The translations under genes were made by a program, and so were the position numbers. A model generated the notes under the pieces. The model saw only the letters and a program-made list of their open reading frames with translations. It made no database searches and was not told the origin of the DNA. A DNA stretch of 64,000 nt, from assembly GCA_963839515.1 (NCBI GenBank), contig CAWIVN010000023.1:747726-811725 (forward strand), read 5' to 3'. Source of the DNA: Fredericiella sp963839515 (GTDB taxonomy: Bacteria; Chloroflexota; Anaerolineae; Caldilineales; Caldilineaceae). Positions 54,542-62,690 of this stretch are shown here, in pieces (within the stretch, counting starts at the first letter, position 1; each line of letters opens with the position of its first letter).

Positions 54542-56070
54542 GTTCCTATTTCTGCTCTTTCCTCATGGCGGGCATAGCTCATGTGTAACAGTGACTCTTT
54601 GCTGATTTCCTCGCCGACCAACTCGCCGGCAATCCGGCCTTCCACCATAACCAGCACCCGGTCACAGAGGCCGGGCAGCTCCTCGACTTCCGAGGAGATG
54701 ACGATCACGCCGGCGCCCTGTGCCGCCAGGCTGCGCACGATCGCATGGATGTCGCCGCGTGCGCCTACGTCCACGCCACGCGACGGCTCGTCCAGGATGA
54801 TGACTTTGACCGTTTCAGTCAGCCACTTGCCGATGACGACCTTCTGCTGGTTGCCGCCCGACAGGTTGCGTACGGGGGTGTCCACCGAACGAGTCTTGAC
54901 TTGCAGCTTCTGCACGATCTCCTGCGCCCGGGCGTTGGCGCGGCTTAAGCTGATGAGCGGCAGCCAGCTCACCCGGCGCAGCGACGACACGCGTGGGATG
55001 TTGACGTTGAAGGACACGCTCTTGTCGAGCAGGAGCCCTTGCGAGCGGCGCTCCTCCGGCACCAGTACGATGCCCTGGCGCACTGCATCGTACGGGCTGC
55101 GGATGGCGACCGGTTTGCCACGCAGCAGGATCTCGCCTGCATCCGGGCGGTCGGCGCCGTAAACCATGCGCACGAGTTCCGAGCGGCCGGCGCCGACGAG
55201 GCCTGCCAGCCCCAACACCTCGCCCTCGTGCAGCGTAAACGATGCGCCGCGTACGTAGTGCCTGCGGCTCAGCCCGCGCACCTCCAGCAGCACCGGACGG
55301 TCTGGCGGTGCATGCGACACGGCGTCCACCTGGCCAAGATCGCCGCCGACGATGGAACGCACCAGCGACGCCTTATTGAGATCGGCGCGCGGCAGCGAGG
55401 CGACGAGTGCCCCGTCCTTGAAAACCGTTACCCGGCTGCACAGATCCAGGATTTCGTCGAGGCGATGCGATACATAGAGGATGGCGATGCCTTCCGCCGA
55501 AAGCTCGCGCACGATGCGGAAGAGACGTGCGCTCTCTTCGGCCGACAAGGAGGCCGTCGGTTCGTCCATGGCGATCAGGCGCGCACGGTGGAGCAGGGCG
55601 CGGCCGATTGAGATCAGCCAGCGTTCGGCGACGGTCAAGTCGGCGACGGGCACATCCAGCGGGAAGTCGATGCCCAGCCGTTTTAGGGTTGGTTCTACCT
55701 GGCGGCGCGCAGCGTGCCAGTCGAGCAGCCCCGCGCGCTGGGGTTTGGGCAGGCCGAGCAGCAGGTTCTGCAAGGCATTGAACTTGGGAACGAGGTTGAG
55801 CTCCTGGTGGATGAAGCTGAGACCAAGATGGCGCGCTTCTTGCGGGTTGGCGATCTTGACGGGGCTGCCGTCAAGCAAGATCGTGCCTGCGTCGGGCTGG
55901 ATGATGCCGGCCAGTGCGCGGATCAGGGTGGACTTGCCGGCGCCGTTGGCGCCCACCAGGCCGTGCACCTCGCCCCCTATGATGTCGAGGTTAACGCCCT
56001 TGAGCGCCTGTACGCCGCCAAAGTGCTTGACCAGAGACTGAACCTGCAAAAATGGCTGTTGGGATGACAT
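54538..56070 (-). CDS. CUT2 sugar ABC transporter ATP-binding protein, two nucleotide-binding domains
   Basis: This 510-residue RbsA-like protein has an N-terminal domain with Walker A VGANGAGKST near residue 43 and Walker B LIAMDEPTASLS. The C-terminal domain has the degenerate P-loop AGLVGAGRSE, signature LSGGNQQKVVIGKW and intact Walker B VIILDEPSRGVDVGARGDIH, in contrast to the first CUT2 ATPase. ATG at 56070 begins SSQQPFLQVQSLVKHFGG; no strong Shine-Dalgarno precedes it. A hairpin at 56093-56159 separates it from the binding-protein gene. Confidence 0.93.
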   Translation of the reverse strand: MSSQQPFLQVQSLVKHFGGVQALKGVNLDIIGGEVHGLVGANGAGKSTLIRALAGIIQPDAGTILLDGSPVKIANPQEARHLGLSFIHQELNLVPKFNALQNLLLGLPKPQRAGLLDWHAARRQVEPTLKRLGIDFPLDVPVADLTVAERWLISIGRALLHRARLIAMDEPTASLSAEESARLFRIVRELSAEGIAILYVSHRLDEILDLCSRVTVFKDGALVASLPRADLNKASLVRSIVGGDLGQVDAVSHAPPDRPVLLEVRGLSRRHYVRGASFTLHEGEVLGLAGLVGAGRSELVRMVYGADRPDAGEILLRGKPVAIRSPYDAVRQGIVLVPEERRSQGLLLDKSVSFNVNIPRVSSLRRVSWLPLISLSRANARAQEIVQKLQVKTRSVDTPVRNLSGGNQQKVVIGKWLTETVKVIILDEPSRGVDVGARGDIHAIVRSLAAQGAGVIVISSEVEELPGLCDRVLVMVEGRIAGELVGEEISKESLLHMSYARHEERAEIGT

Positions 56071-56092
56071 GGTGTCTGTATCTGGGGTGGGC

Positions 56093-56159
56093 GGGCACAA
56101 GGTCCGGCGAAAGAACCCTCGCCACAACAGCAGGATCATTCCCGCCGGACCTTGTGCCC
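56093..56159. repeat. Hairpin downstream of the second CUT2 binding-protein gene
   Basis: Arms GGGCACAAGGTCCGGCG (56093-56109) and complement (56143-56159) flank 33 nt. The arms are nearly identical to those at 43482-43546. It occupies most of the gap between the binding-protein stop and the ATPase ATG. Confidence 0.8.
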
Positions 56160-56180
56160 CTACGAATCGTGTGTGCCCGA

Positions 56181-57266
56181 TTATTGTTGCAGAGCGTTCG
56201 GATCGATTGCCTCAGGGTGCTCGGCCAGGAAGGCCTCCAGGGTGTCCTTGTTGACTACCTTGACCGGCACTTCCACGGCCTTGGCCTCCCAGCTGTCGCC
56301 GGCCTGGATGGCTTCGTTGATGGTCTCGACCAGCACGCGGCCTTCGTCTTCCACGGCGGCCCAGGCGGTGGCGGTCATCCAGCCGTCCTGCACGGCCACG
56401 ATGGCGTCGACATTGCCGTTGGTGCCGTAGACCTTGACGTCAGGGCGGTTCTGCTGCTTGAGTGTCGAGATGGCGCCCAGGGCGGGGTCATCCCAGCAGC
56501 CCCAGACGGCATAGTTGGCCTCGCCTTCGGGCCGGGCGGCGAGCCAGGCCGAGGCAAACTGCGCGCCTGCCTGCAGGTAGCCGGGGATGGGAACTTCGTT
56601 CTTGGTGACCTTGATGTCGGGATTCTCGGCCATGATCTTGTCAAACACTTCTTCGCGCTCGCGGCAGACCTGGCCGGTGTGATAGGTGAGGGCCAAGACT
56701 TCGCCCTTGCCGCCCATATCGGCGACCAGCTGCTTGATCACCTCTTCGGCCTGCGGGCCGCCGGTGCCGTTGGTGGCCACGATGCCGTCGTCCATGCCGT
56801 TTCCAAGTCCGCCGCCCCAGGTGGCAACCGGGATGCCGGCTTCCTTGGTGGCGGCCAGGCCGGCGCCGAGTGAGGTAGTGGGGAAGACCAGGTCGATCAC
56901 GGCGCCTGCGCCGCGCTGGGCCAGGTTCTGGAAGGCGGCGTTGGCCTGGTCGGCGCTACCGCTGGCGTCGATGACGCTTACTTCCCAGCCCAGCTTGTCC
57001 GCCGCTTCGGTTGCCCCCTTAATAAAGCGGGCGTTGCTGGAATCGGACGGGGTGATAGACACGAGGCCGAGCAGGAATTTGCCGCTGCCGGCATCTGCTG
57101 CGCCTGCAGCAGCGTCTGCGGCCGGCGCCTCCTCCGTCGCCGTTGCCGCCGCTGCTTCGGTGCTTTCAGCCGGAGGAGCGGGTGCGGCGGGCGCAGCAGG
57201 TGCCGCGCAGGCGCCGAAAACCATGGCGAAAATGACGAGCAAGACGGGAATTGACCACTTACGCAT
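56181..57266 (-). CDS. CUT2 sugar ABC transporter substrate-binding lipoprotein
   Basis: This 361-residue ribose-type binding lipoprotein has the signal peptide RKWSIPVLLVIFAMVFGAC with lipobox FGAC, then an Ala/Pro/Glu linker. The mature domain begins GKFLLGLVSITPSDSSNARF and has RGAGAVIDLVFPTTSLGAGLAATKEAGIPVATWGGG and VYGTNGNVDAIVAVQDGWM. AGGAGG lies 6 nt before the ATG. It lies 46 nt downstream of the cyclase-family gene and upstream of the ATPase-permease pair. Confidence 0.92.
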   Translation of the reverse strand: MRKWSIPVLLVIFAMVFGACAAPAAPAAPAPPAESTEAAAATATEEAPAADAAAGAADAGSGKFLLGLVSITPSDSSNARFIKGATEAADKLGWEVSVIDASGSADQANAAFQNLAQRGAGAVIDLVFPTTSLGAGLAATKEAGIPVATWGGGLGNGMDDGIVATNGTGGPQAEEVIKQLVADMGGKGEVLALTYHTGQVCREREEVFDKIMAENPDIKVTKNEVPIPGYLQAGAQFASAWLAARPEGEANYAVWGCWDDPALGAISTLKQQNRPDVKVYGTNGNVDAIVAVQDGWMTATAWAAVEDEGRVLVETINEAIQAGDSWEAKAVEVPVKVVNKDTLEAFLAEHPEAIDPNALQQ

Positions 57267-57312
57267 ACTCTTGCCTCCTGATGGTGGAATGGGTTGAAAC
57301 GAGAACAATACG

Positions 57313-58311
57313 TTACTTAAGCGCCAGGGCATTGCCCGGCGAGCCGGAGCCCCCGACCTTGTTGAGCGGCGCGGCGGCAAACAGCCCTTCGTAGACTCCG
57401 TCGGCGGCGCAGTCGGCCGCCAGGGCATCGAGAGCGAACATCTCGCCCACGGCCATGCCTAGCAGTGGGATAATGCGGAAATGCAGAAAGCCCTCAACCG
57501 TCGGCGTGTAGGGCATGGCTTCGAGCGCCGGAACGTCGCACACCACGGCGGCCACCTGGTGGTCCCAGAGCCACTCGAGCGTGCTTTCGTCGGCGGAGAG
57601 GCCGGGCGCTTGCAACTCGGGGCCACCCAGCTTTGAGATCGCAACGCGGGTGTCCATCGGTGCGGCGTTATACCACTCGATCCAGCCCATGCGGAGCAAG
57701 AGTACGTCACCGCCGAGCAGCTTGGCGCCCTGGGCATCGAGGGCGGCCTGCACGTCGGCGATGTCGACAGCCACTCGCTTGGAGGCGTCGATGGGCCGTC
57801 CTTGTTGGCGCAGGTAGGCTGCTACGTCGGCCAGCACGAAGCGGCCGGCGATCCCGCGGCGGGCCCAGTTCTCGATACCATTCTTGGTGCCGGGCTCCCC
57901 GGTGATCTCCGCACGCTGCACGCCGTTGTAGTAGCCAAACTCTGGGTGCGGCATATGGCTCAGGGCATCCCACTGGGTGGACGACTGGGGCCAGTAGCCG
58001 TCGTAATAGTCGTCCGTGCCCCATTCGCTGTCATCGGTGCCGGGAGTCAGGTCGATAATGTGATGGTGCATGGCTTTGCGCCCGAGGATGGGAGGGTACG
58101 GCTTTTCCATCTCCCAGTTGAGGGAGAAGGTCTGCCCCTTGCGCACGAGGGACGCGGCGCGCACCAGGCGTTCGGGCGTGAGCAAGTTGATGGTGCCGAC
58201 CTGGTCGTCCTCGCCAAAGACGCCCCAAGACGAGCGGGGCGGTTTGCCGGCGGCGACGGGAAGATCGCGATAGCGGGGCCAGGAGGTGGGGATTGCGGTA
58301 ACTGAAGCCAT
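57313..58311 (-). CDS. Cyclase family protein (kynurenine formamidase-like hydrolase)
   Basis: This 332-residue metal-dependent hydrolase of the cyclase superfamily (PF04199 type) has the family's metal region, here STQWDALSHMPHPEFGYYNG near residue 110, in place of HxGTHxDxPxH. Also visible are WARRGIAGRFVLADVAAYLR and GDVLLLRMGWIEWYN. Members hydrolyse formamides, lactones or isatin-like amides. It is first in the second CUT2 operon, suggesting hydrolysis of an imported lactone or amide, but this is inference. A LacI-like operator and promoter lie upstream. Confidence 0.87.
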   Translation of the reverse strand: MASVTAIPTSWPRYRDLPVAAGKPPRSSWGVFGEDDQVGTINLLTPERLVRAASLVRKGQTFSLNWEMEKPYPPILGRKAMHHHIIDLTPGTDDSEWGTDDYYDGYWPQSSTQWDALSHMPHPEFGYYNGVQRAEITGEPGTKNGIENWARRGIAGRFVLADVAAYLRQQGRPIDASKRVAVDIADVQAALDAQGAKLLGGDVLLLRMGWIEWYNAAPMDTRVAISKLGGPELQAPGLSADESTLEWLWDHQVAAVVCDVPALEAMPYTPTVEGFLHFRIIPLLGMAVGEMFALDALAADCAADGVYEGLFAAAPLNKVGGSGSPGNALALK

Positions 58312-58482
58312 AGAAACACGACTCCCTTGCAGGTAAACGATTGAATGAATGGTTGGCTGGAGCTATATCCGGCTTTTCGACGGGACAGGGACACACACGC
58401 CACTGCTACGCCGGCGGCAGCGAGATCCATAATGCCAGCAATGAGAGCTCCTATATACTTGTGAAAGGGAGAACTAGTCACA

Positions 58483-58536
58483 TGGTAAACGTTTTCCGGG
58501 GCAAAGTCAATACGAACTCGAGTGGCGCAGTATAAT
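58483..58536. promoter_or_regulatory. Divergent control region: LacI-type operator and -10 box
   Basis: TGGTAAACGTTTTCCG (58483-58498) is a near-palindrome centred on AAACGTTT, the classical LacI/GalR-family operator form. TATAAT at 58531-58536 is a good -10 box for the aldo/keto reductase, although its -35 is poor. On the other strand TATATA near 58452-58457 may be the -10 of the cyclase gene. No regulator gene is adjacent. Confidence 0.5.
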
Positions 58537-58616
58537 ACTGGTACGGATGAGAGGGCGGCTGAATTCAGCGGCCTGCGGGCGAGAGATACACAATCTTGCA
58601 ACACAAGGAGAGCACA

Positions 58617-59600
58617 ATGGACTACGTCAATCTGGGAAAAACCGGTCTCAAGGTGTCGCGCCTGTGCCTGGGCTGCATGACCTACGGGGTGCCCGAACGG
58701 GGAGCGCATCCGTGGACGCTTCACGAGGAGGCCGGCCGGCCGTTTATTGCCCGCGCCTTGGAAGTGGGCATCAACTTTTTTGACACGGCCAACGTCTATT
58801 CGGACGGTACCAGCGAGGAAATCTTGGGGCGAGCGCTGCGGGACATGGCGCGGCGCGACGAAGTCGTGATCGCGACCAAGGTGCATGGGCAGATGCGCGG
58901 CGATGCCAACGGCCGTGGGCTGTCGCGCAAGGCGATCATGGCCGAGATCGATAACAGCCTGCGCCGGCTCCAGACGGACTACGTGGACCTTTATCAGATC
59001 CACCGCTGGGACTACGAGACGCCGATCGAGGAGACGCTGGAGGCGCTGCATGACGTAGTCAAGGCCGGCAAGGCACGCTACATTGGCGCATCGTCGATGT
59101 ATGCGTGGCAGTTCTGCAAGGCATTGTACCTGGCCGACCGACACGGCTGGACGCGTTTTGTCTCGATGCAGAACCACTACAACCTGCTCTATCGTGAGGA
59201 AGAGCGTGAGATGATGGGGCTGTGCCTGGCAGAGGGTATCGGCGTGCTGCCGTGGAGCCCGCTGGCACGTGGGAAGCTGACACGGCCTTGGGAGAGCGAG
59301 CCAACGGCGCGCATGGAGGGCGACGAATTTGGCAAGAGTTTGTATGCGCAGACACAGGATGCGGACCGGCGCGTGGTCGAGCGGGTGATCCAGGTGGCGC
59401 AGGCACGCGGCGTACCGGCTGCGCAGGTGGCGCTGGCCTGGCTGCTGCACAAGCCTGGGGTGACGTCGCCCATTATCGGGGCGTCGAAGCCGCATCACCT
59501 CGAGGATGCGGTGGCGGCGCTATCACTGGAGCTGCCGGCGGAGGAGATGGCGGCATTGGAGGAGCCGTATGTGCCGCGCCCGGTGCTTGGGTACGTGTAG
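58617..59600 (+). CDS. Aldo/keto reductase
   Basis: This 327-residue NADPH-dependent oxidoreductase of the AKR superfamily has the start motif GLKVSRLCLGCMTYG and the catalytic tetrad within NFFDTANVYSDGTSEEILGRAL (Asp, Tyr), VVIATKVHGQ (Lys) and VDLYQIHRWD (His). The C-terminal cofactor part has VLPWSPLARGKLTRPW and SPIIGASKPHHLEDAVAALSL. AAGGAG precedes the ATG. The sequence resembles YajO/Tas-like AKRs that act on ketoses and aldehydes. It is divergent from the cyclase/CUT2 operon and may serve it. Confidence 0.93.
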   Translation: MDYVNLGKTGLKVSRLCLGCMTYGVPERGAHPWTLHEEAGRPFIARALEVGINFFDTANVYSDGTSEEILGRALRDMARRDEVVIATKVHGQMRGDANGRGLSRKAIMAEIDNSLRRLQTDYVDLYQIHRWDYETPIEETLEALHDVVKAGKARYIGASSMYAWQFCKALYLADRHGWTRFVSMQNHYNLLYREEEREMMGLCLAEGIGVLPWSPLARGKLTRPWESEPTARMEGDEFGKSLYAQTQDADRRVVERVIQVAQARGVPAAQVALAWLLHKPGVTSPIIGASKPHHLEDAVAALSLELPAEEMAALEEPYVPRPVLGYV

Positions 59601-59601
59601 G

Positions 59602-60151
59602 ATGGTCAGGGGCACTTGACCTGCGCGAGATGTTGGAGGATCTGGTGCGCGAGGGGAAGATCCGCTGCTATGGTTGGAGCACCGACGACGCGGCCGCCGC
59701 GGACTTGTTTGGCCAGGGCGAGCACTGTGCGGCCATTCAGCACGATCTCAACGTGGTATTGGACGCGCCGGCCATGCTGGCGACATGCGAGCAGCTGGAC
59801 CTGGCGAGCGTCAATCGCAGCCCGCTGGCGCGCGGCGCGCTGACCGGCAAGTATGCCAAGCAGGCCGCCTTTGCCGAGAACGATGTGCGCCGCGACCAGT
59901 GGTCGTACGAACACTTCTTTGCGCCTACGCTCGACAAGCTGGAAGCGCTGCGCGAGATCCTCACCAGCGGGGGACGGACCTTGGCACAGGGCGCGCTGGC
60001 GTGGATTTGGGCGCGCAGCGGCAGGACGGTGCCAATTCCCGGCTGCCGCACAGAGGCGCAGGTGCGGGAGAATGCAGGCGCGATGGAGTTCGGGCCGTTG
60101 ACGGAGGGACAGATGGCGGAGATTGAGGGGCTGCTGGAACGCGAGTCGTAG
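59602..60151 (+). pseudogene. 5'-truncated aldo/keto reductase remnant
   Basis: From about 59606 the frame encodes the C-terminal half of a second, different AKR: DLREMLEDLVREGKIRCYGW, CEQLDLASVNRSPLARGALTGKYAK and TVPIPGCRTEAQVRENAGAM. The cofactor/tetrad half is absent and upstream in the same frame lies only antisense-type sequence of the intact AKR. No start codon with ribosome binding site precedes it. It directly follows the intact AKR stop, suggesting recombination or deletion between two AKR genes. Confidence 0.75.
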
Positions 60152-60260
60152 GCTGACGGGCCGCGGCTGGGAGTAGAGTTGGCCGCAATTTTAGGGGAAT
60201 GAGAAAACGGCAAAAGGGTTGAATCACCCGCGATTCGGAGTACAATTGGATCGAGGCGGG

Positions 60261-61167
60261 ATGTTCATGCCAATGATGTGGAAGCGACTCCGTTTCTATG
60301 TCACATACACGTGGCGCTTTTTGGTGCTGCAGCGCCCCGAGCCACTCATCTACGGCATTGCGTTGACGGACCGCTGCAACCTGGCCTGCCGTGGCTGTCA
60401 TGTCTCCAACACGGGGCGGCACGATATGAGCTGGGATCAGGTGGTTGCCGCGCTGCAGAATGCGTGGGCGCGCGGATTCCGCGAGCTGTATTTCAGCGGT
60501 GGGGAACCGACGTTGTGGCGCGACGGGGATCACACGCTTGCCGATGCAATTGGCGAGGCAAGGCGGATCGGTTTCTTCCATGTGCATGTTTACACCAATG
60601 GCCTGCGTGGACTTGAGACTGCGGCCGATCGGGCCGATCTCGTCTGGGTCAGTATGGATGGACTGCCGGGCACCTTTGAACGGCGGCGCGGGGACCATTT
60701 TCACCAGGTCGAGCAGCGCCGTCCGTGAGCGTTCGACCGGCCGTGTTGCCGTCATCTACGTGATCGATCGGAATACGGCAGGGGGGATTGAGCCGTTCTT
60801 GCGCTGGGTGCAAGCAACGAAGTTCCCGGTGCTTGGCGTCATGTTTTACTTTCATACGCCCTATTACGGGCGTGATGAGTTGTTCCTGACGGCCGAGGAG
60901 CGCGCCCCGATCATTGACCACCTGCTCGGTTGCATTCGGGCTGGGCTGCCGGTCATCAATTCACGGGCCGGCTTGTTGGCTTTGAAATCGGGGAACTGGC
61001 CGCGACGCTTTCCGGTGGCAGCGGTGGTCGATGTCGACGGCGAGTCGGTGTGCTGCCGCGCTGCCGACGAGGTATGTGCAGATTGCGGCTATGCGGCTTG
61101 CACGGAGCTGACGGAGTTCCAGCGTTTGCGGCCGAGTGCGCTGCTGGGTATGACGAGGTATTGGTGA
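60261..61167 (+). pseudogene. Radical SAM protein, interrupted by a frameshift
   Basis: The first frame (60261-60728) has the cluster motif LTDRCNLACRGCHVSNTGRH (CxxxCxxC) and ELYFSGGEPTLWRDGDHTLA (GGEP motif). It breaks after HFHQVEQ because of one apparent extra C at 60717. The second frame continues AVRERSTGRVAVIYVIDRNT to the stop at 61165-61167. It includes an extra cysteine set (ESVCCRAADEVCADCGYAAC) that could hold an auxiliary cluster. The complete protein would have about 302 residues. The start ATG at 60261 follows GAGGCGGG; ATG at 60219 is an alternative. The 3' end is coupled to the next gene. Confidence 0.75.
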
Positions 61168-62459
61168 ACGACCGGGGGCATTGGCTATTACACGTCTTCA
61201 CGCGCTCCATCCGCCGCTACCTTGTGGGGCCCCAACAATGCTGGGTGTTCGAGCGGCCTGCACCCAGCTGGACTCCGCCGCCCGTCGAGCGCACCTCGCT
61301 GTATCTGCATGTGCCCTTCTGTCGCCATTTTTGCCCGTATTGTCCCTATACCAAAGTCAAATATCGTGAGGAACGGGTGGAACCCTACACCAGGGCAGCG
61401 CTCGCCGAGGTCGACTGGTGGGCCAATGCGATCGGGCCGGCCGAGATAACGAGCATCTACATTGGTGGCGGCACGCCCACGTTGGCGCTTGACAGCGTCG
61501 CCCGGGTGTTGACGCATGTGCGCAAGCGATTCCGCCTGACCGGCGACATTTGCATCGAGACCAATCCGGCCGATGTGGACGATGAGACCGTGGCGCGGCT
61601 GCAGGATATGGGTGTTGCACTGGTGTCACTTGGCGTGGAATCATTCCAACCGGGGAACCTCGGCACGATCGGACGCGACTACACGCCCGTCGTGGCGGAG
61701 CGGGCGCTAGGGCTGCTCGCCGAGAGCGGCTTCGCCTCGGTCAATGCGGACATCATGTTCGCCCTGCCCCACCAGACTGCCGGCGACGTAACCGCTGATC
61801 TGGCTCGGGCTGCGCAGCTCGGGGCAGATCAGCTCACCACCTATCCCCTGTTTACTTTTCCTTATACGTCAGTTGGGAAGTACCTGCGCTTGACGGCGGT
61901 ACGCATGCCAAATCTACGCATGCGCCAGGCGCATTACCGGGCTATCAGCCGATGGTGTGGAGAAAATGGCTTTGAGCGCGTGTCAGTGTGGGGCTTCAAG
62001 CACGGCGCCGTCCCGCGCTACTCGTCGGTCACCCGGGATGGCTACATCGGGATCGGCCCCGGCGCGGGTTCTCACCTGCCCGACGGTTTTGTGCTAAACA
62101 CGTTTGATCTCAAGAGCTGGATGCAGGCAGCATGCGACGGCCAGAGGGCAGTGGCGCTGCGTATACCGTTTATGGGCGAGATGGCCGGCTGGTGGTGGCT
62201 GTACTGGCGCTTTTACGATACGAGCATTCCGCTGGAGAGCTTGGATGCGGCGCTTGGACGCGACGCGGGCAAGGCCCGCCGGTGGTTGCGAGTGGTGGAG
62301 CAAGCTGGGTTAGCGGTGCGCAAGGGTGGGCGTCTCGAACTCACGGAGGCGGGCGCGTTTTGGCTGCATCTGGCACAGAATTATTTTGCACTGAACTATG
62401 TGAATACGTTATGGACGCAGGCGCGGCGGGAGCCGTGGCCGCTGGCGGTGGCGATCTGA
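61164..62459 (+). CDS. Radical SAM protein, HemW/coproporphyrinogen-oxidase-like
   Basis: This 431-residue protein starts at GTG overlapping the upstream TGA (GTGA), with GACGAGG as Shine-Dalgarno. The radical SAM cluster motif is LHVPFCRHFCPYCPYTKVKY near residue 54, followed by ITSIYIGGGTPTLALDSV, ICIETNPADV, GVESFQPGNLGTIGRDYTP and NADIMFALPHQTAGD. The C-terminal winged-helix-like part ends LELTEAGAFWLHLAQNYFAL. HemW relatives are haem chaperones or oxygen-independent coproporphyrinogen dehydrogenases. Coupling to another radical SAM gene suggests a dedicated two-enzyme pathway instead. Confidence 0.87.
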   Translation: MNDRGHWLLHVFTRSIRRYLVGPQQCWVFERPAPSWTPPPVERTSLYLHVPFCRHFCPYCPYTKVKYREERVEPYTRAALAEVDWWANAIGPAEITSIYIGGGTPTLALDSVARVLTHVRKRFRLTGDICIETNPADVDDETVARLQDMGVALVSLGVESFQPGNLGTIGRDYTPVVAERALGLLAESGFASVNADIMFALPHQTAGDVTADLARAAQLGADQLTTYPLFTFPYTSVGKYLRLTAVRMPNLRMRQAHYRAISRWCGENGFERVSVWGFKHGAVPRYSSVTRDGYIGIGPGAGSHLPDGFVLNTFDLKSWMQAACDGQRAVALRIPFMGEMAGWWWLYWRFYDTSIPLESLDAALGRDAGKARRWLRVVEQAGLAVRKGGRLELTEAGAFWLHLAQNYFALNYVNTLWTQARREPWPLAVAI

Positions 62460-62569
62460 AGCCAGGCGCAGGCCGACACTGTTTGTTTATGCCAACATGG
62501 GCACGAGGGCGTGTGGGGTATGCGCGAGCAGCACGACATCGATGTAAACACGTGGTGGGCGGCGAGCAA

Positions 62570-62589
62570 ATATTAGTCTTGACTAATAT
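62570..62589. promoter_or_regulatory. 20-nt perfect palindrome, possible operator
   Basis: ATATTAGTC-TT-GACTAATAT lies 102 nt upstream of the last gene in an AT-rich stretch. TTGACT at 62579-62584 and TTGACG at 62590-62595 are possible -35 boxes overlapping or adjoining it, but no convincing -10 was found. The remainder of the gap 62460-62690 shows nothing else. Confidence 0.45.
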
Positions 62590-62690
62590 ATTGACGCGCG
62601 TATTTGCTGGACTTTGTCATGATCTTGTGCTATTGTTAGGCTGAGCGTCAGTTGACGTCTTGTTTGAGTTCCCATTGGAAAGGATGAGAT

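Noticed and set aside
53528..57266. Possible insertion-sequence ends around the remnant genes
   Set aside because: No transposase frame, terminal inverted repeats or target duplication could be found near 51964-53527.
58047..59498. 483-codon minus-strand frame
   Set aside because: It is antisense to the aldo/keto reductase and out of frame with the cyclase gene; no motifs.
60930..61163. Extension of the HemW-like protein into the upstream gene
   Set aside because: These codons overlap the correct frame of the first radical SAM protein; GTG at 61164 with its own ribosome binding site and GTGA overlap fits better.
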